64,000 nt of DNA from an uncultured Selenomonas sp. (GTDB lineage: Bacteria > Bacillota > Negativicutes > Selenomonadales > Selenomonadaceae). Positions 33,286 to 41,015 of this stretch are shown piece after piece (the first letter of the stretch is position 1; each line of letters opens with the position of its first letter). Under the pieces are notes generated by a model. It had not been told where the DNA came from. It was given only the letters and a program-made list of their open reading frames with translations, and did no database searches. The position numbers and the translations under genes were made by a program. Location of the stretch: the NCBI GenBank assembly GCA_934202005.1, contig CAKPXP010000007.1, forward strand, positions 23,282-87,281. Reading direction: 5' to 3'.

Positions 33286-36231
33286 ATGAAAAATCCCCTG
33301 CCGCCCGGCATCTACGAACAAATCATCAGCAACGGCCTCGCGCAGCTCCTCGACGCGCTCCCCGCGGGGCGAAAAGACGAAGGCTCCATCGACGCGGCCG
33401 AAGCACCAGCCATCCTCACGGATTATCTCGCCGCCTTTCTGCAGCAGGCACTCGCAGAAGTCGGTGAGGGAAACGAGGCAAAAGAGGCGCTCCCCGCACA
33501 GATCGCGCTCGCCAACGAGCTCATCGCCTTCCTCCAGCAAAAACGCCAGCAGGCGCAGCACGACGTGGCAGAGAATGCGGACGCGCCGCTCATCGATGCC
33601 GCAGGGAAGCAGCTGCTCGGCATCACGCAGGAAAACGAATTGCCGCTCAAAAAGAACGCGCATCTCCCGCGTCCGACGACCTCGCTCATCGAAACCTCCC
33701 TCTTCACCGGCGCACGGCAAGAACCGTCCATGTTCGTCGAACTCAAAAAGGAAATCGCCACCTCGGACCGCCTGGACCTCCTCGTTTCCTTCATCAAATG
33801 GAGTGGCCTGATCCTCATCCTCCCGGAGCTACAGGCCTTCACCGAGCGCGGCGGCAAGCTGCGCGTCATCGCCACCTCCTACATGGGCGCCACTGATGTC
33901 AAGGCCATCGACGCCCTCGCGCGGCTCAAAGGCGCAGAAATCAAAATCTCCTACAACACCAAGAGCACGCGCCTGCACGCCAAAGCCTACATCTTCCACC
34001 GCGAAACGGGCTTTCACACCGCCTATATCGGCTCCTCCAACCTCTCCAATCCGGCGCTCTCGAGCGGTCTGGAATGGAATGTCAAAATCACCAATCACAC
34101 CGCACCCGCGACGATGAAAAAGATCACGGCCACCTTTGATACTTACTGGCAATCACCGGACTTTGAGACCTACACGCTGGAAAAGCACGACCTCCTCACT
34201 GCCGCCATCAACGCCGAGCGGCACGGCACCTCCATCCACGAATCGCCCGCCGCCTATCTTTTCACCATCCGTCCCTTTGCCTATCAGCGCGCCCTCCTCG
34301 ATGAGATCGCGGCCGAGCGCCAGCTGCGCGGCAACTACCGCAACCTCGTCGTCGCTGCCACAGGAACCGGCAAGACCGTCCTCGCCGCCTTCGACTACCT
34401 GCGCTTTCGCAAAGCGCATCCGGGCGAGGCCTACCGCCTGCTCTTCGTCGCGCACCGCGAGGAAATCCTCGCGCAAAGCCTCGCCTGCTTCCGCGGCATC
34501 CTGCGCGACCAGAACTTCGGCACGCTCTTCGTCGGCAGCCATCAGCCGACATCAGGCGATGATATCGGCCACCTTTTTCTCTCCATCCAGACCTTTCACG
34601 CGCAGAAATGGTGGGAACAGACGACGCCGGATGCCTATGACTACATCGTCGTCGATGAAGTCCACCACGCCGCTGCCGCCACGTACCAAAAACTCTTTTC
34701 CTACTACCAGCCGAACATCCTGCTCGGCTTGACCGCTACGCCGGAGCGCATGGACGGACGCGACATCCTCCGCTACTTCGGCGGCCATCCCACAGCCGAG
34801 CTGCACCTCTTCGAGGCCATCGAGCGCGGCATGCTCGTGCCGTTCCACTACTTCGGCGTCACCGACACCATCAACCTCTCAGGCCTCAAGTGGTCAAACG
34901 GCGGCTATCTCACGAGCGAGCTCAACGACGTCTACGTCTTCTCGCATGAAATCGCGCGAAGACGCGCCGACTACATCGTCGACAGCCTCGAAAAATATAC
35001 GACAGACCTCACGCAGCTCCACGGCGTCGGCTTCTGCGTCTCCCGTGAACACGCCGCCTTCATGGCGGATGTCTTCACCGCGCGCGGCCTGCCCTCGCGC
35101 GCCCTGACGGCGCTCTCCTCAGAGGAAGCGCGCCGCACCGCCAAAGACGACCTCACCCGGGGCCGCCTCCGCTTCCTTTTCGTCGTCGATCTCTACAACG
35201 AAGGCGTCGACATTCCCGCCATCGATACCATCCTCTTCCTGCGTCCCACAGCCTCCCTCACCGTCTTTTTGCAGCAGCTCGGCCGAGGCCTCCGGCTAGC
35301 CCCGGGGAAGGAATTCCTGACCGTCCTCGACTTCATCGGCCAGGCGCACCGCAAATATCGCTTTGAGGAAAAATACACCGCGCTCGTCCGCCCGACAAAA
35401 CACGCCACCCGCGAGGAAATCGAGCAGGGCTTCCCCCACATGCCGCGCGGCTGCTTCGTCGAGCTCGAGCGGCAGGCGCAAAAATACATTCTAGAGAACA
35501 TCCGCGCGCAGCTCGTCAACAAAAACTACCTGCTCGCGCAGCTCGCGGACTTCGGCCAAACCGGCGCCCCGCTGACGCTTGACGGCTTCCTCACCTTTGC
35601 CGGTCTGCCGCTCACGAAGCTCTACAAGCGCAATATGAAAGAGGGGTTCGAGCGCCTCGCCGCGCTCAGCAAAAACCGCGCCCTCATCGAGGAAATCTGC
35701 GAACTGCTCTCCTATCGGCTCGCCCATCTCAAAGAACTCAGCCTGGAAAACCAACTCCCCTTCGCTTGCCCGCTGCGCGTACATGCGCACTACACGCGCA
35801 ACCAAATCTGCGCCGCACTCGACATGCTCCGCCCGACCACCGTGCGCCAAGGCGTCTACCAGGTAAAGGAAAAACACTGCGACATCTTTTTCGTCACCCT
35901 CAACAAAAGCGAAAAAGACTACTCCCCCTCCACGCTCTGCGCCGATTACTCCATCAACGATCGCCTGTTTCACTGGGAATCACAAAGCACCACCTCCGAC
36001 ACCTCGCCCACCGCGCAGCGCTACTTCCACCACCGCGAGCTGCACCACCAAATCCTGCTCTTCGTGCGCGAATACAAAGAGGACGCGCTCGGCAGCGCGC
36101 CCTACATATTCCTCGGTACGGCAAACCACGTCAGCCACAGCGGCTCCCGTCCCGTCCGCATCATCTGGAAACTCGATGTCCCCATCCCCGCACAATTCCT
36201 CCAGGCGACGAACAAGCTCGTATCAGAGTGA
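33286..36231 (+). CDS. PLD nuclease-like/SF2 helicase with DUF3427-type C-terminus
   Basis: 981 residues from ATG at 33286 (AGAGG upstream). A phospholipase-D-like domain lies at about 140-300, with His231-x-Lys233 in RLHAKAYIF and GSSNLS at 249-254. A full superfamily-2 helicase follows: AATGTGKT (357-364), VVDEVHHA, LTATPERMD and QQLGRGLRLAPGK. The remaining 300 residues, ending in VSHSGSRPVRIIWKLDVP, fit the DUF3427 region of this architecture. Only one HxK motif is visible, so a dimer would be needed for PLD-type cleavage. Such proteins are suspected in phage or plasmid defence. It stands alone, in a lower-GC stretch between folE and DUF488. Confidence 0.88.
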   Translation: MKNPLPPGIYEQIISNGLAQLLDALPAGRKDEGSIDAAEAPAILTDYLAAFLQQALAEVGEGNEAKEALPAQIALANELIAFLQQKRQQAQHDVAENADAPLIDAAGKQLLGITQENELPLKKNAHLPRPTTSLIETSLFTGARQEPSMFVELKKEIATSDRLDLLVSFIKWSGLILILPELQAFTERGGKLRVIATSYMGATDVKAIDALARLKGAEIKISYNTKSTRLHAKAYIFHRETGFHTAYIGSSNLSNPALSSGLEWNVKITNHTAPATMKKITATFDTYWQSPDFETYTLEKHDLLTAAINAERHGTSIHESPAAYLFTIRPFAYQRALLDEIAAERQLRGNYRNLVVAATGTGKTVLAAFDYLRFRKAHPGEAYRLLFVAHREEILAQSLACFRGILRDQNFGTLFVGSHQPTSGDDIGHLFLSIQTFHAQKWWEQTTPDAYDYIVVDEVHHAAAATYQKLFSYYQPNILLGLTATPERMDGRDILRYFGGHPTAELHLFEAIERGMLVPFHYFGVTDTINLSGLKWSNGGYLTSELNDVYVFSHEIARRRADYIVDSLEKYTTDLTQLHGVGFCVSREHAAFMADVFTARGLPSRALTALSSEEARRTAKDDLTRGRLRFLFVVDLYNEGVDIPAIDTILFLRPTASLTVFLQQLGRGLRLAPGKEFLTVLDFIGQAHRKYRFEEKYTALVRPTKHATREEIEQGFPHMPRGCFVELERQAQKYILENIRAQLVNKNYLLAQLADFGQTGAPLTLDGFLTFAGLPLTKLYKRNMKEGFERLAALSKNRALIEEICELLSYRLAHLKELSLENQLPFACPLRVHAHYTRNQICAALDMLRPTTVRQGVYQVKEKHCDIFFVTLNKSEKDYSPSTLCADYSINDRLFHWESQSTTSDTSPTAQRYFHHRELHHQILLFVREYKEDALGSAPYIFLGTANHVSHSGSRPVRIIWKLDVPIPAQFLQATNKLVSE

Positions 36232-36294
36232 GACTATCCCGACGCAGGCCCCGCGATGCACCCGATGCCAGCGGCGCACCAGCACAAAATCCTC

Positions 36295-36672
36295 TCAGAG
36301 CGAGCGCACGCCCATCGCGTGCAGCAGCCAGCGTCGCAGGACGTGGACGTGGTTCTGCTCCGTGTTCTTCGCGGCGTAGAGCAGCGTGACGTTGTCCTCC
36401 TCGAGCCAGCGGCGGCATTCCTGCGCGAAGGCGCGGGCCGGTGCGCTGGCCTCGAGCTCGTCGAGGTAGGTGGCCGCGAAGCCCTCGAAGGGGAGTTCTC
36501 CCGCGTGGTAGAGTTTCCGCAGCTCCGCGGACGGCGTGATTTCCTTCGGCCAGGCGGCAAGTGCCGCCTGGTCTTTTTTCACGCCGCGCGGCCAGAGGTG
36601 GTCGACGAGGATACGCTGACCGTCGTCCAGGGCGATGCCTTCATAGATGCGTTTCATACGCAGTTCGTACAT
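36295..36672 (-). CDS. DUF488-family protein
   Basis: 125 residues from ATG at 36672 with AAAGGAAG 10 nt upstream. RILVDHLWPRGVKKDQAALA, WPKEITPSAELRKLYHAG, then LEEDNVTLLYAAKNTEQNHV and a C-terminal LRRWLL are the signature of the YeaO-like branch of DUF488. Biochemical function is not established for the family. Confidence 0.9.
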   Translation of the reverse strand: MYELRMKRIYEGIALDDGQRILVDHLWPRGVKKDQAALAAWPKEITPSAELRKLYHAGELPFEGFAATYLDELEASAPARAFAQECRRWLEEDNVTLLYAAKNTEQNHVHVLRRWLLHAMGVRSL

Positions 36673-36805
36673 AGAGGATGCTTCCTTTCTTATTCTGGCT
36701 GCTACTTCCTTCAGCGCTTCTAAAAACTGACAGGCCCTGCGAGCAGGCGCGGGCGATGCCTGGGCCGCGGCTGCGCCCCCATGGGATCCCCCGCAGGCGT
36801 CCTGC

Positions 36806-37570
36806 TCAGCCGTCCTGCCTGTCAGCCCAGTAGGCGCGCAAGAGGCTGAGGACGAAACCTTGGCACGCGGGGCCTGTGCCGAGATCCCACGGATCCTGGT
36901 TCTGCAGGATGCTGTTGGAGATGATGCGCACGTCGAGGAAGGGGACGCCGAAGGACTGCGCAATCTGCGCGACGGCGTCGCCCTCCATCTCCTCGCAGGC
37001 CGTGCCGTAGAAAGCGTGCAGGAAGCGCACGCGGTCGACGGCGCAGTTCCAGCTGTCGGAGGTGCCGATGGTGCCTGTCACGACGCGCCCCCGGCGGTAG
37101 CTCGCTGCCGCCGCCTGCCCGGCGGCGAGCAGCGCCGCGTCCGCCGCGTGATAGACCTCCTGCGTGAACTTCCCCGCCTGCGCGTCCCAGGCGAAGACGC
37201 CGAGCTGCTTGAGCTCCTCCATCGGCGCGCCCGCGCCTGCCGCGCGGTAGCGGGACTGCCAGGCCGACTCGTTGACGGTGCGCGCGCCGAGCACGATGTC
37301 GTAGACCGCAAGCGCCGGATCATGCGCGCCTGCCGTGCCCTGGCTGATGATGGCCGCGGGCTGGTAGCGCTCGATAGCGAGCGCCGCGAGCGCCGCCGCG
37401 TTCGCCATGCCCCACTGCGTCTCGCTCACGACGACGGGATGGCCGTCCACGAGGCCGCGCACGCAGCGCCAGGGGCCGAACGGCTCCTCCTGCGCCTCCG
37501 TCATCTGCTCGATGAGATCGGCGGTCTCCACCTCCATCGCGCCCTGGATAACGATGGGCTGTTCCTTCAT
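36806..37570 (-). CDS. MTA/SAH-nucleosidase-family protein with Asp-to-Asn change
   Basis: 254 residues from ATG at 37570 (GGGAGG 8 nt upstream). The phosphorylase/nucleosidase fold shows VIQGAMEVETADLI, ISQGTAGAHDPALAVYDIVL, TGTIGTSDSWN and ACEEMEGDAVAQIAQSFGVP. In MTA/SAH nucleosidases the last motif continues RAISD with the catalytic Asp; here it reads VRIISNSI, with Asn. In the wider family Asn at this place favours 6-oxopurines (hypoxanthine, guanine). It may therefore hydrolyse inosine-type nucleosides, possibly futalosine (MqnB role), since mqnA is also in this genome. Function is inferred. Confidence 0.8.
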   Translation of the reverse strand: MKEQPIVIQGAMEVETADLIEQMTEAQEEPFGPWRCVRGLVDGHPVVVSETQWGMANAAALAALAIERYQPAAIISQGTAGAHDPALAVYDIVLGARTVNESAWQSRYRAAGAGAPMEELKQLGVFAWDAQAGKFTQEVYHAADAALLAAGQAAAASYRRGRVVTGTIGTSDSWNCAVDRVRFLHAFYGTACEEMEGDAVAQIAQSFGVPFLDVRIISNSILQNQDPWDLGTGPACQGFVLSLLRAYWADRQDG

Positions 37571-37739
37571 CGCGGATTCCTCCCTTTCGCAATCGCCCTC
37601 CTTGTACTGCACGAGAGCGGCATTCTTCTTTTTGATTATACGGTTCGGCGGCCTGACTTGCAAGGTATCCGCCTGCGTTACATCCGTCCCTCGAAAAAAG
37701 AAAAATTTCCTCACAGCGGCAAAACTTCTTTTATACCTA

Positions 37740-37768
37740 TTGATTTTCATTCTCATTTGTGCTATATT
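37740..37768 (+). promoter_or_regulatory. Promoter with Fur-like box in the spacer
   Basis: TTGATT (37740-37745), 17-nt spacer, TATATT (37763-37768). The -35/spacer sequence TGATTTTCATTCTCATTTG resembles a Fur box; its complement carries ATGAGAATGAAAATCA. The same ATGAGAA arrangement occurs at 52495-52511 and 55815-55831. Confidence 0.6.
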
Positions 37769-37774
37769 ATATCC

Positions 37775-37888
37775 AGGCTTTCGTTAGAGGATGTTGCTCC
37801 AATCGTCGAACGGCGCAGCGCCCTCGAAGCTCTCCTACTAATATAATACACAGCGAAAAACCAGGCATCTGCTCAATGCCTGGTTTTT
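37775..37888 (+). ncRNA. Candidate Fur-controlled small RNA 1
   Basis: About 114 nt from the predicted start to the end of a strong terminator (CCAGGCAT, 7-nt loop, ATGCCTGG, TTTTT at 37861-37888). No credible reading frame. A TCGA/GGCGC hairpin (about 37805-37827) is followed by unpaired AGCTCTCCTACTAATATAAT, a C-rich seed complementary to Shine-Dalgarno sequences; eight bases (one wobble) can pair with TAGGAGGG of the korD ribosome site 190 nt downstream. This is the layout of Fur-repressed iron-sparing sRNAs. Expression and targets are inferred. Confidence 0.5.
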
Positions 37889-38079
37889 CGTCGTTTCACG
37901 CAAGCTCGGTCATCGTCAGGCAAACTACACAAGGTTCCTGCCTGTGTGCGATAAATTTACAAAATGACTGGATTTTTATGCAGCGTTCTGCTATGATGTA
38001 AAAAGTATCACCCATAAGGTATACAAGATATAAAATTCTTTTATATAACCATTGTGTAGCATTTCTAGGAGGGAACGGT

Positions 38080-38286
38080 ATGAAGTCTGACATCACCATC
38101 AAGATGGCCAGATGCAAGGGCTGCGGGATCTGCGTGGCGTTCTGCCCGAAGCAGGTACTCGCGCTCGACGAACTCGGCAAGGTGCACGTCGTAAAGGGAG
38201 ATGACTGCATTGCCTGCGGCCAGTGCGAGCTGCGCTGCCCGGACTATGCGATTTTCGTAGATAAAGCAGAGGAGGCGGCAAAATGA
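38080..38286 (+). CDS. korD: 2-oxoacid:ferredoxin oxidoreductase delta (ferredoxin) subunit
   Basis: 68 residues; AGGAGGG upstream. Two 4Fe-4S binding motifs: CKGCGICVAFCP and CIACGQCELRCP. It passes electrons from the catalytic subunits to ferredoxin. First of four tightly packed genes; its stop overlaps the korA start by 4 nt. Confidence 0.94.
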   Translation: MKSDITIKMARCKGCGICVAFCPKQVLALDELGKVHVVKGDDCIACGQCELRCPDYAIFVDKAEEAAK

Positions 38287-39422
38287 GCAAGGCGAGACTG
38301 ATGCAGGGCAACGAAGCCTGCGCGGAGGGCGCGATTGCCGCGGGCGTGAATTTCTTCGCGGGCTATCCGATCACGCCGTCGACGGAGATTGCCGAGACGA
38401 TGGCGAAGCTCCTGCCGCAGCACGGCGGCAAGTTCGTGCAGATGGAGGACGAGATCGCGAGCATGGGCGCCATCCTCGGCGCTTCGCTCGCGGGCGCGAA
38501 GGCGATGGACGCGACGAGCGGCCCGGGCTTCTCGCTGAAGCAGGAGCTCATCGGCTACGCGGCCTGCGCCGAGATTCCCTGCGTTCTCGTCGATGTGCAG
38601 CGCGTCGGCCCCTCGACGGGCCAGCCGACCGCGCCCTCCCAGGCCGATGTGATGCAGGCGCGCTGGGGAACGCACGGCGACCATCCCATCATCGCGCTCG
38701 CGCCGTGGAGCGTGCGCGAGACGTATGACGTGACGGTCATGGCCGTGAACTACGCGGAGCGGTTCCGCACGCCGGTCATCCTGCTCATGGATGAGGTCGT
38801 CGGCCATCTGCGCGAGAAGGTCGTGCTCCCCGACCATGTGGACGTCTACCCGCGCCGCCAGCCGAAGAAGACGCGCGCCGAGGGCTATGAGCCGTTCACG
38901 CCGGATACGGATCTCGTGCCGAACGTCGCGGATTTCGGCAAGGGCTACCACATCCATGTGACGGGCCTCATCCACGATGACACGGGCTTCCCCGTCGGCA
39001 GCCCGGCCATCACGGAGCAGTCCATCCGCCGCCTCCACGAGAAAATCGACCGCGCGGGCGAGGAGATCATCCATACGGAATGCTCGTTCATGGACGACGC
39101 GGAGTACGCCGTCGTCGCGTTCGGCGGCACGGCGCGCACGGCCTACGAGGCAGTGCGGGCGGCGCGCGCGCGCGGCGAGAAGGTCGGCTTCGTGCGCCTC
39201 ATCACCATCTGGCCGTTCGCGGACAAGGTCATCGCCTCGCTCGCGCAGAAGGTCAAGGGCATCCTCGTCGCGGAGATGAACTACGGCCAGGTCGTCGGCG
39301 AGGTACGCCGCGCGGCGAACGGCGCCTGCCCCGTCGAGCTCTGCGGCAAATACAACATGCAGGCGTTCGAGCCGCAGGAAATCGAAACGGCCATCGACAA
39401 GTTCATCGTGGCCGTGAAGTAA
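38283..39422 (+). CDS. korA: 2-oxoacid:ferredoxin oxidoreductase alpha subunit
   Basis: 379 residues. FFAGYPITPSTEIAETMAKL, MEDEIASMGAILGASLAGAK, ATSGPGFSLKQELIGYAACA and VGPSTGQPT are hallmarks of the KorA/VorA alpha subunit, and the C-terminal part contains IWPFADKVIASLAQKVKGIL. With KorB, KorC and KorD it oxidatively decarboxylates a 2-oxoacid (2-oxoglutarate or a branched-chain oxoacid) to acyl-CoA, reducing ferredoxin; the enzyme may run reductively in anaerobes. Substrate cannot be fixed from sequence alone. Confidence 0.94.
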   Translation: MSKARLMQGNEACAEGAIAAGVNFFAGYPITPSTEIAETMAKLLPQHGGKFVQMEDEIASMGAILGASLAGAKAMDATSGPGFSLKQELIGYAACAEIPCVLVDVQRVGPSTGQPTAPSQADVMQARWGTHGDHPIIALAPWSVRETYDVTVMAVNYAERFRTPVILLMDEVVGHLREKVVLPDHVDVYPRRQPKKTRAEGYEPFTPDTDLVPNVADFGKGYHIHVTGLIHDDTGFPVGSPAITEQSIRRLHEKIDRAGEEIIHTECSFMDDAEYAVVAFGGTARTAYEAVRAARARGEKVGFVRLITIWPFADKVIASLAQKVKGILVAEMNYGQVVGEVRRAANGACPVELCGKYNMQAFEPQEIETAIDKFIVAVK

Positions 39423-39435
39423 GGGAGGAATCATC

Positions 39436-40257
39436 ATGGAAAGAAGCTACGAGAAATATTTCCGCCAGAACCGCCTCCCGCACCTCTGGTGCCCCGGCTG
39501 CGGCAACGGCATCGCCATGAAGGCCATCGTCGAGGCCATCGAGAAGAAGGGCCTCTCGCAGGATAACACCGTCATCGTCTCCGGCATCGGCTGCTCCTCG
39601 CGCGCATCCGGCTACATGGACTTCGACACGCTCCACACGGCGCACGGCCGCGCCATCCCGTTCGCGACGGGCATCAAGCTCGCGAACCCGGAGCTCAACG
39701 TCGTCGTCATCACGGGCGACGGCGACTGCACCGCCATCGGCGGCAACCATTTCATCCACGGCTGCCGCAGGAACGTCGACCTCACGGTCGTCCTCTTCAA
39801 CAACAACATCTACGGCATGACCGGCGGCCAGGCCTCGCCGATGACGCCGCTCGGCAAAAAGGCGACGACGGCCCCCTACGGCTCCATCGACCGCCCGTTC
39901 GACGCCTGCGGCCTCGCTGAGGCGGCCGGCGCGACCTACGTCGCCCGCTCGACCGCGTACCACGAGAAACACCTCGTCGACATGATCGCCGGCGGCTTCG
40001 ACAACAAGGGATTCTCCTTCATCGAGGCGATGGTCCAGTGCCCGACGGCCTACGGCCGCAAGAACAAGATGGGCAGCCCCGCGAACATGCTGAAATGGAT
40101 GCGCGACAACGCCGTGATGAAAGCCGCCTGGGACAAGCTCCCCGACGACAAGAAAACCAGCGAGAAATTCCCCATCGGCCTCTTCTACCAGACGACCGCC
40201 ACGGACTACGACACGGCCTACGATGAGGTCATCGAGAGAGCAGGAGGTGCGAAATGA
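39436..40257 (+). CDS. korB: 2-oxoacid:ferredoxin oxidoreductase beta (TPP) subunit
   Basis: 273 residues. HLWCPGCGNGIAMKAIVEAI begins the protein; the thiamine diphosphate/Mg site is GDGDCTAIGGNHFIHGCRRN through NNNIYGMTGGQ. GIGCSSR and HTAHGRAIPFATG are typical of the family. 13 nt after korA; its stop overlaps the korC start (ATGA). Confidence 0.95.
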   Translation: MERSYEKYFRQNRLPHLWCPGCGNGIAMKAIVEAIEKKGLSQDNTVIVSGIGCSSRASGYMDFDTLHTAHGRAIPFATGIKLANPELNVVVITGDGDCTAIGGNHFIHGCRRNVDLTVVLFNNNIYGMTGGQASPMTPLGKKATTAPYGSIDRPFDACGLAEAAGATYVARSTAYHEKHLVDMIAGGFDNKGFSFIEAMVQCPTAYGRKNKMGSPANMLKWMRDNAVMKAAWDKLPDDKKTSEKFPIGLFYQTTATDYDTAYDEVIERAGGAK

Positions 40258-40784
40258 GAAAGCAGCTTAGATTCTCAGGCTCCGGCGGCCAGGGCGTCAT
40301 CACCGCCGCCATCATCTTCGCCGAGGCGGCCGTCGCCGAGGGCAAGGAGGCCGTCCAGTCCCAGTCCTACGGCCCGGAGGCGCGCGGCGGCGCATCGAAA
40401 GCCGAGGTCATCATCGACGACGCGCCCATCTACCATCCGCACGTCGAGGTGCCGGATCTCGTACTCGCCATGACGCAGAAGGCCGCGGACAAATACTACA
40501 AAGATCTGAACCCCAACGGCCTGCTCGTCCTCGACGAGGAGCTCGTGCCCGAGGTGCCTGACTTCCCTCACATCGTGCGCGTTCCCATCACGAAGCTCGC
40601 CATCGAGGAAGTCGGCCGCCCGCTCTTCGCGAACATCGTCGCGCTCGGCGCCCTCGTCCACCTCACGGGCCTCGTCTCGTTTGACACCATCAAGACCTCC
40701 GTCGCCCACCGCGTCCCGCCCCACACCGTCGAGCAGAACATGAAAGCCCTGCAGGTCGGCTGGGACGCCGTCGAGGGGAAATAA
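40254..40784 (+). CDS. korC: 2-oxoacid:ferredoxin oxidoreductase gamma subunit
   Basis: 176 residues. FSGSGGQGVITAAIIFAEAA, QSYGPEARGGASKAEVIIDD and FANIVALGALVHLTG are diagnostic for the gamma subunit, which binds CoA. Last gene of korDABC, followed by a strong terminator. Confidence 0.95.
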   Translation: MRKQLRFSGSGGQGVITAAIIFAEAAVAEGKEAVQSQSYGPEARGGASKAEVIIDDAPIYHPHVEVPDLVLAMTQKAADKYYKDLNPNGLLVLDEELVPEVPDFPHIVRVPITKLAIEEVGRPLFANIVALGALVHLTGLVSFDTIKTSVAHRVPPHTVEQNMKALQVGWDAVEGK

Positions 40785-40808
40785 AAGACTACACGACATA
40801 CAAGAACG

Positions 40809-40861
40809 ATCCTCCATAAAAAGATGATACCCCTATGTTGTCTTTTTATGGAGGATTTTTT
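40809..40861 (+). terminator. Terminator after korDABC
   Basis: ATCCTCCATAAAAAGA, 16-nt loop, TCTTTTTATGGAGGAT followed by TTTTT. Confidence 0.9.
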
Positions 40862-41015
40862 GCATCTTACACACGATGCTCCCACCCTCACCGCTTGCAT
40901 AAACAAAACAGGATTTTCGCGCCAGTTGTCGAAAGATAACCTGCATAAGAGTCTTCTGCCGCTCACCGCGGAAATTTTAGGGAAACGCTCATTCCATATC
41001 GCCTTAGGAGGAACC

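Larger units (their letters stand above)
37571..38079. other. Intergenic region holding a Fur-type promoter and a candidate sRNA
   Basis: Between the nucleosidase (minus) and korD (plus). Contents: promoter 37740-37768 and RNA 37775-37888 (listed separately), then a weak TGGATT-N17-TATGAT promoter at 37969-37997 that could serve korDABC. Confidence 0.55.
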
